From assembly GCA_005223375.1 (NCBI GenBank), contig RXOD01005636.1, forward strand, positions 1-13,102: DNA of 13,102 bases. The letters run 5' to 3'. This document shows, piece by piece, positions 6,584-13,102 of the stretch. Numbering within the stretch: position 1 is the stretch's first letter; each line of letters opens with the position of its first letter. The translations under genes and the position numbers were made by a program. Below the pieces are notes generated by a model. It made no database searches and was not told the DNA's origin. It saw only the letters and a program-made list of their open reading frames with translations. The DNA is from Amoebophrya sp. AT5.2 (taxonomy: Eukaryota; Sar; Dinophyceae; Syndiniales; Amoebophryaceae).

Positions 6584-7138
6584 ATGCCTTCTTCCAAGGA
6601 GCTTGCAAAGCAGCTGAAGGAGGCGGAGAAAAACATCGAGAGCGTGCGGAAGGAGAACGAGAAAAACCGGGTACGGCGGCAAAAGGAGAAGGCGGACGAC
6701 TCTACGCGACTGGACAAGGCCGACGAGAAGGCGGCCGCGCTGCGTCAGAAAATCTTAGCGGCCGAGGCTGAAGAGGCGGCGAAAGCTCGTGCGAAGACCG
6801 TGAAGACCCTGAGGAAGCAAATCGGCGACAAGCTGGGTGACAAGGTCTCGGCCGGGCAGCTCCACGTGGTGAAGGTCAAGATCGATAATCTCAAAGATCT
6901 CCGAAGCGTATTCGAGATCGACGCCAACGATCTGGCCGTGACGAGTGAGTACCTCAGGAGCGGCTGCAAGATCGTCAAGAAGGTTTACGGATTCGAACAA
7001 TTGGTTGCGATTTTTGGATCCTCCAAGGCGGAGTCAAAGATGTGGGACAAGAGAACGAAGGTGACAAGGGCCGAAATGGAATGGGAGAAAGAATCCGGCT
7101 GGATGACGCTGCGGATCGTGGAAATCACGTCGGCGTAG
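6584..7138 (+). CDS. Unrecognised 184-aa coiled-coil protein, tandem paralog 1
   Basis: 184 aa, complete. The ATG is in AACAAG-ATG context, identical to paralog 2, and the protein alignment begins exactly at this Met, which fixes the start; a TTG-led extension upstream is not conserved. Residues 1-90 are highly charged and predicted by eye to be a long coiled-coil helix (MPSSKELAKQLKEAEKN, VRKENEKNRVRRQKEK, RLDKADEKAAALRQK, EAEEAAKARAK). Residues 91-184 look globular, with VYGFEQLVAIFGSSKAES and a Trp-rich end (MWDKRTKVTRAEMEWEKE, then SGWMTLRIVEI). No signal peptide, membrane segment or catalytic motif is visible and I cannot assign a function. It is 76% identical (70 of 92 positions by hand count) to paralog 2 over residues 1-92. 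The CTTGAAATG/GAGCAAACA pair lies downstream. Confidence 0.7.
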   Translation: MPSSKELAKQLKEAEKNIESVRKENEKNRVRRQKEKADDSTRLDKADEKAAALRQKILAAEAEEAAKARAKTVKTLRKQIGDKLGDKVSAGQLHVVKVKIDNLKDLRSVFEIDANDLAVTSEYLRSGCKIVKKVYGFEQLVAIFGSSKAESKMWDKRTKVTRAEMEWEKESGWMTLRIVEITSA

Positions 7139-7669
7139 AGAAGAATATCGCGGAAGAAGTTGCATATTCTTCGAAAGATGTGGAAACCATCAAAATTCAT
7201 GGGGGATTAAGGTGGCCCGCAGTACACTACAGTTCTTACTCTTGAAATGAAGAGCAAACACCGAAGGAGTAGGGATTCGCGATGGAAGTTCACGCTGTGC
7301 GGAATTGTGATGAACATCAAGGGCGCAGGAGAAGTCGACAGACGTGGTTCGTCCTTCTCATTCGTTGCAATGGTTGTGGTTCCAGCTTTCTCTTGTTCTT
7401 GACGTGCGGTTTCAACAAGTGGCCTCTGTCGCAATAGAATTCGCTTTCGATAACGATAACGACACACTTCTTCGTGCAGCCAATGGGCGCGTCGGTGTCA
7501 CCGCAATAAAAATCAATGGTTACAGTTCCTGTTCCAATTGCTGGAGGTGGCGATCGGCACGAATCATGTAAAGAAGAAATCCCAGAGGATCAGAGGCGCC
7601 GTAATACTACCCGCGAGTTGTGGATACCAAGGCGCGCGTGTAGCTTGCGTGCGTGTAAAAGCGAACAAG
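7139..7669. other. Intergenic spacer between the two paralogs
   Basis: No supported gene. It holds the fourth copy of the downstream motif (7241-7260), a short CGATAA tandem (about 7448-7461) and an AATAAA at 7505-7510 that could be a poly(A) signal but is far (366 bases) from the stop. Open frames here are short and out of register with the neighbouring genes. Confidence 0.45.
7241..7260 (+). promoter_or_regulatory. Recurrent downstream motif pair CTTGAAATG + GAGCAAACA, copy 4
   Basis: CTTGAAATG (7241-7249) and GAGCAAACA (7252-7260) are separated by two bases, 102-122 bases past the stop of paralog 1. This is the same pair of 9-mers as at 6087-6111, in the same order and on the same strand. 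Function unknown. Confidence 0.4.
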
Positions 7670-8224
7670 ATGCCGTCTTCGAAGGAGCTTGCGAAGCAGC
7701 TGAAAGATGCTGAGAAGAACCTCGAGTGCGTGCGCAAGGAGAATGAGAAGAACCGCATGCGGCGGCAGAAAGAGCAAGCCGAGGACGCGAGTCGGCTCGA
7801 CAAGGCCGACGAAAAGATCGCCGCCCTGCACCAGAAGATGAAAACGGCCGAAGCCGAGGAGGCGGCGAAGTCCAGCGGGCAGACCGTGAAAGCCCTCAGG
7901 AAGGAGATCGGCGATAAGATGGCCGACAAGGTGGCGGCCGGGCAGTTTGGCCATCTGGTGCAGCGGCTGAAGATCAGCAGTTGGGAAGTGGTCAGTCAGG
8001 TGTTCGGGATCGCCCTGGGCGGTCCGGGCGTGACCAGCGGCCCCGATGGAACCGTGACGGCGGTGTTCGATTTCGACAAACTGGCGGCCGTGTTCGGGTC
8101 GTCCAAGGCGGAGTCGAACAAGTGGGGTAAGAAGACGAAGGTGACGCGAGCGACTATGGAGTGGGAAACATCGTCAGGGTGGATGACGCTGCGCATCAAT
8201 AACCTAGAAGGTTCCAACTCCTGA
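7670..8224 (+). CDS. Unrecognised 184-aa coiled-coil protein, tandem paralog 2
   Basis: 184 aa, complete, ending in TGA. The Met at 7670 aligns with the first residue of paralog 1, and there is no earlier in-frame ATG; a 44-codon TTG-led extension is unsupported. Layout matches paralog 1: a charged coiled coil (1-90; KELAKQLKDAEKN, RKENEKNRMRRQKEQ, RLDKADEKIAALHQK), a divergent core (about 93-140, here Gly-rich with ALGGPGVTSGPDGTVTAVF), and the conserved end FDKLAAVFGSSKAES, TKVTRATMEWETSSGWMTLRI. Over the 35 residues from FGSS to LRI, 28 are identical to paralog 1. Function not recognised. The downstream spacer lacks a clear GAGCAAACA; the nearest look-alike is GAAGCAAAGAA near 8286. Confidence 0.7.
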   Translation: MPSSKELAKQLKDAEKNLECVRKENEKNRMRRQKEQAEDASRLDKADEKIAALHQKMKTAEAEEAAKSSGQTVKALRKEIGDKMADKVAAGQFGHLVQRLKISSWEVVSQVFGIALGGPGVTSGPDGTVTAVFDFDKLAAVFGSSKAESNKWGKKTKVTRATMEWETSSGWMTLRINNLEGSNS

Positions 8225-8342
8225 AGGCGATGCCGCGAATTTGTCGAACGGATACATATGTACTCGTGTATCTGTATGGAAACGGGAAGCAAAGAAGTCA
8301 CCAGACGGGGTCATTAGGATCACGCTGAAAGGCGTACAAGAC

Positions 8343-8366
8343 GGCTCTTAAACATAATTTTAAGCC
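8343..8366. other. AT-rich hairpin downstream of paralog 2
   Basis: GGC (8343-8345) pairs with GCC (8364-8366), and TTAAA (8348-8352) with TTTAA (8359-8363), closing the loop CATAAT, with a two-base bulge. It lies 119 bases after the stop of paralog 2 and could be a transcript-end structure. The stem is short, so chance is possible. Confidence 0.25.
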
Positions 8367-8840
8367 AACTACTGTACAAATACAAGCAAGCTCGAGAACC
8401 GCAGCGACTGCCTGCAGGATACACTAGCGTGCTTAAAGATTCGCGCCCGATTTTTTTGAGCGATGTCTTCATGAAGGGCACTGCAACATTCATCGATGTT
8501 GACGGTGCTCAAGCGGGTCGTGGTTTTCGATTTGCCTTTAAATACTCGTGCGTTCTGGCTGGCGCGCTTGTGCAAATCAGTGGGAAGGTGGTGGATTGTG
8601 AGATCGTCGAAAAGACACGCGTTAAGTTGCATTCGGTCACTGAAGTGCGGTCGTGTATTGCCATTTGCATTCAACATGCCGATTCGTGCCGGCTCGTGGG
8701 ATGATCGTGCGGTTTTCCTCTTTCAGTGGATTAATTTCCCCGCTCCCTGTGGGCTACTTGTACTTCGTGGGTTGCTGGGATGTGTTCTGTCTTCAGCATG
8801 GCGCCAAGATTTCCAAAAAGAGCTTTACAATTCCAGTTGG

Positions 8841-8862
8841 TGCTTGTTGTTTTCTTTCGCAG
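8841..8862 (+). promoter_or_regulatory. Candidate (trans-)splice acceptor before WD40-type gene
   Basis: TGCTTGTTGTTTTCTTTCGC followed by AG at 8861-8862 is the best polypyrimidine tract in this spacer. Two short upstream ATG frames (8875-8907 and 8939-8962) would remain in the leader. A later AG at 8970-8971, after TGTAATTGATTC, would give an ATG-free 22-base leader, and another AG lies at 8988-8989. Which one is used cannot be decided from the sequence. Confidence 0.3.
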
Positions 8863-8993
8863 GCTCTTAGACTTATGTTTTTACATTATTGTGGGGCCTC
8901 AAACTAGAAGTGAGACGGATTGCGATTTTGCAGTCATTATGCCTCAACCACTCTGGTTGTAATTGATTCAGCCCTCACCTCGCACTAAGAAAG

Positions 8994-11900
8994 ATGCATC
9001 GTCGAGCGCCTGTGAAATCCACCGCCTCCTTCCGGGCGCCAGAACGACATCATCGAAAAAGCCAGCAGCCGGGTATGCTTGTGCGCGCGCGTTGGGGCTT
9101 TTCGTCCAAGACGCAACCTGCAGCGGGTCGAAACAACACGCAGATTGAAGTCTGCGGTGCTGCGGCGAACGATAAGTTTTTGGCCTTGGCTGTCCGCGAT
9201 AGCGTGCACATCTGGGATGCTTCATCTGGAAAGCAGCTGCTTCTCCTCGACCAGCACCACAAGCTACCGATCTCTGCCGTGCGCTTCTGCAAGGAGGATC
9301 GATGTGACGCAACTGCGTCGTGCCTGCTCGCGACGGCCGCGAAAGACAGGGTGATTCAGATCGTGGAACTCGTTGTGTGCGGAAACAAAGGGGAGCGCCA
9401 AGAGAGATGCCACGTGCTACCGATCTTGGCCCTGCGCATCGAGCGCGCGCATCGACGGGAAATCTTTGCGTTGGATTTGGGCTTCCACTCACCACAAAAT
9501 GAAGCACACTCCACCGGCTTCCTGGCCTCAGGCGGCGCCGATCGAACGGTTTGCTTGTGGCCGTTGCTGCGGAAAAAGCCGGTGTGCGCCGAAGGTGTGC
9601 GCCGAGCAGCGAGTTCGTCTTTTTTGGGGAGAGAAGAAGGAGACGGCGCAGACGAAGATCTGCTGCAGTCGTTAGGGGACCACATCGTCTACCTGCAGTC
9701 GGCGAGTGCGGACGGTTTGACGGGTGCAAACGGTAACGATGATGTTCTTCCGCAAGATCACGCTGACGAGGACGAGTATGTGCTGGATAGAGCCGCTGGC
9801 AACGTGCAACTCGTTCAGTTTTGCGGAGAGAATGCGTCAAATCGCATGCGGTTTTTGGTGGTGGGTTTCGAAACCGGCGACCTGCGCGTTTATGACGTGT
9901 GCACAAAGCAGCCGTTGCGCGACATCAGTACCACGGGCTCCTGCGGAGGCTCGGCCTGGCCGCGGCGCGGGTCGGTGTGGAGGACGATGAGTTGTTCAGC
10001 CGCGAGTGGTGGTTTTATGTCTCACTCCCAGGGGGAGCTGCCGGGGCCGCGAATACAGGTGGTACCCTATCAGCTTCTGCTTGCGACGGGTGCGGACGGC
10101 GCGGGTAGCCGGTTGTGCGTCTTGGACGCTGGGGGAGAAGCGGGCGCGAGTGGTGGAATGGTGGCCTCGCACTGGAAGGGCGAGCAGCTGACTTGCTTTA
10201 CGGTGGTGGGACTGGCTGGAATCCGGGACTGGATAGCAGCGCAAGTCGAAGCGGAAAGAGCGGCGGCGAGTATGCGATCCGGAGCGGGCGCGGTGGGTGG
10301 GAACGCAGCCACGCCAACGGGAGAACTCGACGACGAGCACAAGGACGAGGACGATATGTCGGTCGTGACTCTCTCCCCCATGGTACCCGCGACTTCTGAA
10401 GAAGACGCGTTTGGTAGCAGTGGGGTTCTTCACAGCCACAGCAACAACGACACCACGACGGGGCAACCAAACCCGGCAATCAAGCTGCATTCCCCGCCGA
10501 CGCTCGCGACGCCTACGATTTCAAATTTGAACGGGTTTCGCCTCAGCACACGGGTGCCGCAGAGTGGTACGTGGCAAATCACAGGAACCGCAGGTCGAAT
10601 TTCGGGCACGACGACAAACTTTGCTCCTCCTGGACCCGCTTGCGGGCGCGACAGCGTCGGCAACACCGAGCAAAGTGTTGACCTGTCTGCTTCTCAACGA
10701 GATGATGATAGTCATGTTGTCGACGTCCAGCCACTGCAGGTGGCTGCTGGACGAATAGGGTCGTCACAACAGCCGCGATTTTCCTCCCACAAGAGCCCGG
10801 TGGACGCGTGTGAGGCCGGAAGCCTGGTCCTCGCCGGCGACGTAGATGGCTATCTGCACTTCATTGACATGCACAGCGGGAAGACCTTTCGATCCTTCCT
10901 GGCGCACAAGGAACCGATCGTGTCGGTGGACGTGGTCGTTGGTGGTGCCGTTCGGACTTCCTCTACCAAGCGAGAGCAGGATGAAAACAGTGTAAATGTC
11001 GGAGTCGAGAAGTTCGCACCGGCGGACGCGGAGGAGGACGCGCAATCGGGTCGCGCCGGGAGGGGCAGTGCGAGTCCGTTGCAGCTTCTCAGGAGAAGCG
11101 ACTTCACTCGCTCAATGACCCGGATCCGCTCCACGCCAACCTTGCTGACTGCGCCCCAGGTCTTTCCCCTTGGTATGAAGCAACAGAACACAGCTTCTCC
11201 AAACTGTGAGCTCTGCGCCAGAGCTGTCAACCTCCTCTTGACAGCGGAGAGTGGGCGCGTCCTCGTCTGGGATTTTCGGGAGCTGCTTGCGGCGGTAAGC
11301 GGCAGAGGAGGAGGTTCCGTCGCTACCTCCGGCAAGGGTAAGGGAACTACAAACAAGGGAAACAAAAAGAAAGCGGTGGTAGCAGTGGTTGAGAACAACC
11401 CGCGACAGAATGTTCTGGATCCGCTCGTACCGGAAGTTGTGCCCCTTCACGCGCCGGCGAGTGAGGTCGTCTACTCGCACCCGGAACCGCACATGCACGA
11501 GAACGTGTGCTTGCATCCCGCTCCCCTCGCTCCTCTGCTTTATTACGACGAACAACAAGCGCAGTCGTCTACTTCCGGCCGACGAAGCCCGACGAACGGG
11601 AAAGCGAAGGCAAAGTCAACATCTTCGTCAACAGCCGGTCGCGGAATCAACAGCGGCGGTAGTCGCAAGCAGTCGCCCCTTCGCGTGGTAAACATGTTTG
11701 CAGTGGAGGCAGAGGTGGCGCGCGCGAAGTCTCGACCAGGAAAAGCAAAAAAGGCGGCTGCGCCTCCACCGCAAGGGCAACTATCAAATGTCGGAAGCAG
11801 GAAGGAATTGGCAAAAGCGCTGGGATTAAAGACGGAGAAGAAGCGAGTACAGACAGGGAGCCAGAGCCCGAAGACGTCACCGAGCGGCTCGCCGAAGGTG

Positions 11901-13102
11901 GGCGCCCGTTCGGGAGTTACGGGCGGAATACAGCTTGGAGTGGGCGGTGGTTCGATTTCGGGTCGGGCTCCCCCCGCAGGCCCCTTTCTCAGTCCGCCTT
12001 TCGCCGGGGTTGTGGGTGTGGCTCCCGTATTTCCAACGTCTCGGCCGTCCCCACCCGGAGGACCGCCTGTACTGTCTTCTAATGGTGCAGTTGCTCCAGC
12101 TCCTCGCCCGGGTCCGCCGCTCACACCGGGACCGCCTCTCACTCTCACAGGGCTTTTCGGCGAGCATTTCGGCATCACGCCTGCCAAGGCAAACAGCGTC
12201 CCCCCGGCACCGAGTAATATTCTACGTCCACCGGCGGGGGCGCCGCAGGCGAACGTGCAGACGCCTACAGTCCAACGACCTCTGTCGCCATCCTCCCTCG
12301 TGCGCCAAACGAATTTGCAGACTCCCGGGAGAAGTGGGGGATTTGGGGTGGTCACGGCGGCCTCCGCGGCGAAGAACGCTGCTCCTGCTTCGTCGCCAAG
12401 GTCGCTCGTTGCAAAGCCCAGCGCACAGCCACGGGGTAAAGCCAAAACCCGCGCGCCGAAAGCGCGACCGACGACGCCAAAGGGACGACCGGTGACGCCG
12501 AAGGCAGCGACTCCCAAGGAGGTGGCGCTGATGAAGGCTCCCCAACCACCGCCTCCTGCGATCGGAAAGTCCCAGGCTGCCGCGCCGAAGCCGAAAGCCA
12601 CGAAGAGTAAGTCAGCGCCCTCCGCAAAGTCGTCTGCCAAGTCTTCACCAAGGCAGACGCCGAAGCAAGAGGTCGCTCCATCCGCCGAATCGCTGATGTC
12701 CTCCGTCGTATCTGTGCAAAGAAGTAGCGAGGCGGACTCGGCTCCAGGATCATCTGTGCGGCCGGGGTCATCGGATCGTCACTTGCTCTTGCGGCCTGCG
12801 GAGGGCTTGATGACGACAGCCGCTGCCCACGCGCACGAAACCCACGCCATCCTCCCGCCGGAGCACGGAGCAGAGGCGTTCGCTACCGCGCACGCGCACA
12901 TGTTCACCTTTCGCGAGCAGCTGCAGAAACAGAAACAGCAGGCAGCCCTTGGTCTAAAAACGACGCAGCGGCCGTCCTCGTCGACGGATGTCGACGAGAA
13001 CTTCCGGCAGCTCTTCCAGGTTCCGGTGGAGCAACGGGCGGTCTTCGACGTGGATCTGGCTGCGTGGAACGGGAGGGTCGGCAAGGTCGTGAACGCGCTG
13101 GC
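8994..13102 (+). CDS. Large WD40-repeat protein with disordered insertions and Ser/Pro/Lys-rich tail (3' end outside window)
   Basis: One uninterrupted frame of 1369 complete codons runs off the right edge with no stop. An in-frame TGA at 8964-8966 and AAG-ATG context support the start at 8994. WD40-type blades are recognisable: DSVHIWDASSGKQLLLLDQH (W74-D75) followed by PISAVRFC, a blade ending ASGGADRTVCLWPL (W189), FLVVGFETGDLRVYDV (Y300-D301), LVLAGDVDGYLHFIDMHSGK (I624-D625) followed by FLAHKEPIVSVDVV, and LLTAESGRVLVWDF (W759-D760). The propeller is interrupted by long acidic or Ser/Thr/Gly-rich stretches, notably about 390-600. From about 770 to 1240 the chain is low-complexity with many SP and TP-K sites (SPKTSPSGSPK; TTPKGRPVTPKAATPKE near 1160-1177), then a Gln-rich helix at about 1307-1316. 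WD40 proteins act as scaffolds; the specific role, subunit or compartment is not identifiable here. Confidence 0.75.
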   Translation, partial: MHRRAPVKSTASFRAPERHHRKSQQPGMLVRARWGFSSKTQPAAGRNNTQIEVCGAAANDKFLALAVRDSVHIWDASSGKQLLLLDQHHKLPISAVRFCKEDRCDATASCLLATAAKDRVIQIVELVVCGNKGERQERCHVLPILALRIERAHRREIFALDLGFHSPQNEAHSTGFLASGGADRTVCLWPLLRKKPVCAEGVRRAASSSFLGREEGDGADEDLLQSLGDHIVYLQSASADGLTGANGNDDVLPQDHADEDEYVLDRAAGNVQLVQFCGENASNRMRFLVVGFETGDLRVYDVCTKQPLRDISTTGSCGGSAWPRRGSVWRTMSCSAASGGFMSHSQGELPGPRIQVVPYQLLLATGADGAGSRLCVLDAGGEAGASGGMVASHWKGEQLTCFTVVGLAGIRDWIAAQVEAERAAASMRSGAGAVGGNAATPTGELDDEHKDEDDMSVVTLSPMVPATSEEDAFGSSGVLHSHSNNDTTTGQPNPAIKLHSPPTLATPTISNLNGFRLSTRVPQSGTWQITGTAGRISGTTTNFAPPGPACGRDSVGNTEQSVDLSASQRDDDSHVVDVQPLQVAAGRIGSSQQPRFSSHKSPVDACEAGSLVLAGDVDGYLHFIDMHSGKTFRSFLAHKEPIVSVDVVVGGAVRTSSTKREQDENSVNVGVEKFAPADAEEDAQSGRAGRGSASPLQLLRRSDFTRSMTRIRSTPTLLTAPQVFPLGMKQQNTASPNCELCARAVNLLLTAESGRVLVWDFRELLAAVSGRGGGSVATSGKGKGTTNKGNKKKAVVAVVENNPRQNVLDPLVPEVVPLHAPASEVVYSHPEPHMHENVCLHPAPLAPLLYYDEQQAQSSTSGRRSPTNGKAKAKSTSSSTAGRGINSGGSRKQSPLRVVNMFAVEAEVARAKSRPGKAKKAAAPPPQGQLSNVGSRKELAKALGLKTEKKRVQTGSQSPKTSPSGSPKVGARSGVTGGIQLGVGGGSISGRAPPAGPFLSPPFAGVVGVAPVFPTSRPSPPGGPPVLSSNGAVAPAPRPGPPLTPGPPLTLTGLFGEHFGITPAKANSVPPAPSNILRPPAGAPQANVQTPTVQRPLSPSSLVRQTNLQTPGRSGGFGVVTAASAAKNAAPASSPRSLVAKPSAQPRGKAKTRAPKARPTTPKGRPVTPKAATPKEVALMKAPQPPPPAIGKSQAAAPKPKATKSKSAPSAKSSAKSSPRQTPKQEVAPSAESLMSSVVSVQRSSEADSAPGSSVRPGSSDRHLLLRPAEGLMTTAAAHAHETHAILPPEHGAEAFATAHAHMFTFREQLQKQKQQAALGLKTTQRPSSSTDVDENFRQLFQVPVEQRAVFDVDLAAWNGRVGKVVNAL

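Larger units (their letters stand above)
6584..8224 (+). repeat. Tandem gene duplication (two 184-aa paralogs in direct orientation)
   Basis: The two coding regions (6584-7138 and 7670-8224) have identical length, the same strand, and alignable N- and C-terminal blocks. The 531-base spacer between them does not resemble the spacer before paralog 1 beyond the last few bases, AACAAG, before each ATG. The protein divergence (about a quarter of N-terminal residues) and many silent changes point to an old duplication rather than an assembly artefact. Confidence 0.75.
8225..8993. other. Intergenic spacer before the WD40-type gene
   Basis: 769 bases without a supported gene. The open frames at 8429-8704 and 8496-8870 overlap each other, have no family features and no conserved start context. 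The spacer contains a hairpin at 8343-8366, a small inverted repeat CAACAT/ATGTTG at 8484-8501, pyrimidine-rich acceptor-like tracts near its right end, and two very short upstream frames (8875-8907 and 8939-8962) that would lie in the leader if transcription began earlier. Confidence 0.5.

Noticed and set aside
7505..7510. AATAAA as a poly(A) signal for paralog 1
   Set aside because: It is 366 bases past the stop, a single 6-mer, and the organism may not use canonical AATAAA; not annotated as a terminator.
7538..7669. TTG-led 44-codon extension of paralog 2
   Set aside because: Paralog 1 has no matching extension, and homology together with the AACAAG-ATG context begins at 7670.
2749..8808. 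Shared 11-mer AGCATGGCGCC at about 2749 and 8797
   Set aside because: Only two copies, partly palindromic (GGCGCC), no extended flanking similarity and no positional relation to the genes; likely chance.
8968..9906. Antisense open frame of 312 codons opposite the start of the WD40-type gene
   Set aside because: The + strand frame is open for over 4 kb with WD40 blades in this interval; the antisense product is Arg/Pro-rich and featureless.
11543..12640. Antisense open frame of 365 codons opposite the tail of the WD40-type gene
   Set aside because: It mirrors the low-complexity Ser/Pro/Lys tail and reads as Gly/Ala/Pro-rich filler without family features.
1..13102. Mobile element, CRISPR array or viral insertion
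   Set aside because: No terminal repeats, target duplications, transposase/reverse transcriptase motifs or regularly spaced repeats were seen on either strand.

Overview
The window looks like nuclear DNA of a flagellated protist. All six recognisable genes lie on the + strand, head to tail. Each is one uninterrupted reading frame with no visible intron, and the frames are separated by 520-880 bases of less GC-rich, T-tract-containing spacer. This one-way, intron-poor layout, with pyrimidine-tract/AG sequences just upstream of the start codons, is typical of lineages that process mRNAs by spliced-leader trans-splicing (dinoflagellates and relatives, or euglenozoans). No diagnostic spliced-leader gene is present, so the lineage cannot be fixed from this window. 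A SHIPPO-type ciliary protein gene agrees with a flagellated cell. There is no bacterial operon structure, no ribosome binding sites, and no mobile element, tRNA, rRNA or CRISPR array that I can support.

Layout. 1-945: the 3' part of an unrecognised protein whose composition changes abruptly near base 540. 1464-2660: an ERCC1/Rad10-like subunit of the XPF-ERCC1 repair nuclease, with large low-complexity insertions. 3258-4070: a SHIPPO/ODF3-like (STPGR-repeat) axonemal microtubule protein. 4952-6058: an AlkB-like 2-oxoglutarate/Fe(II) dioxygenase with its catalytic residues intact. 6584-7138 and 7670-8224: two tandem paralogs of exactly 184 aa each, of a family I do not recognise, with a coiled-coil N-terminus and a conserved C-terminal block around a divergent core. 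8994-13102: a very long WD40-type frame that runs off the right edge, with at least 1369 codons open, blades separated by disordered insertions, and a Ser/Pro/Lys-rich tail.

The genes do not form one pathway. Two are nucleic-acid repair functions (ERCC1, AlkB) and one is ciliary, but in one-way arrays neighbours need not be related. The most interesting shared signals are outside the genes. The word GAGCAAA occurs downstream of four consecutive stop codons: directly abutting the stop in two cases, and in the other two preceded by CTTGAAATG. There is also a recurring arrangement in which a pyrimidine-rich tract plus AG lies after the last out-of-frame ATG and before the true start. The tandem 184-aa family is the best candidate for undescribed biology among the proteins.
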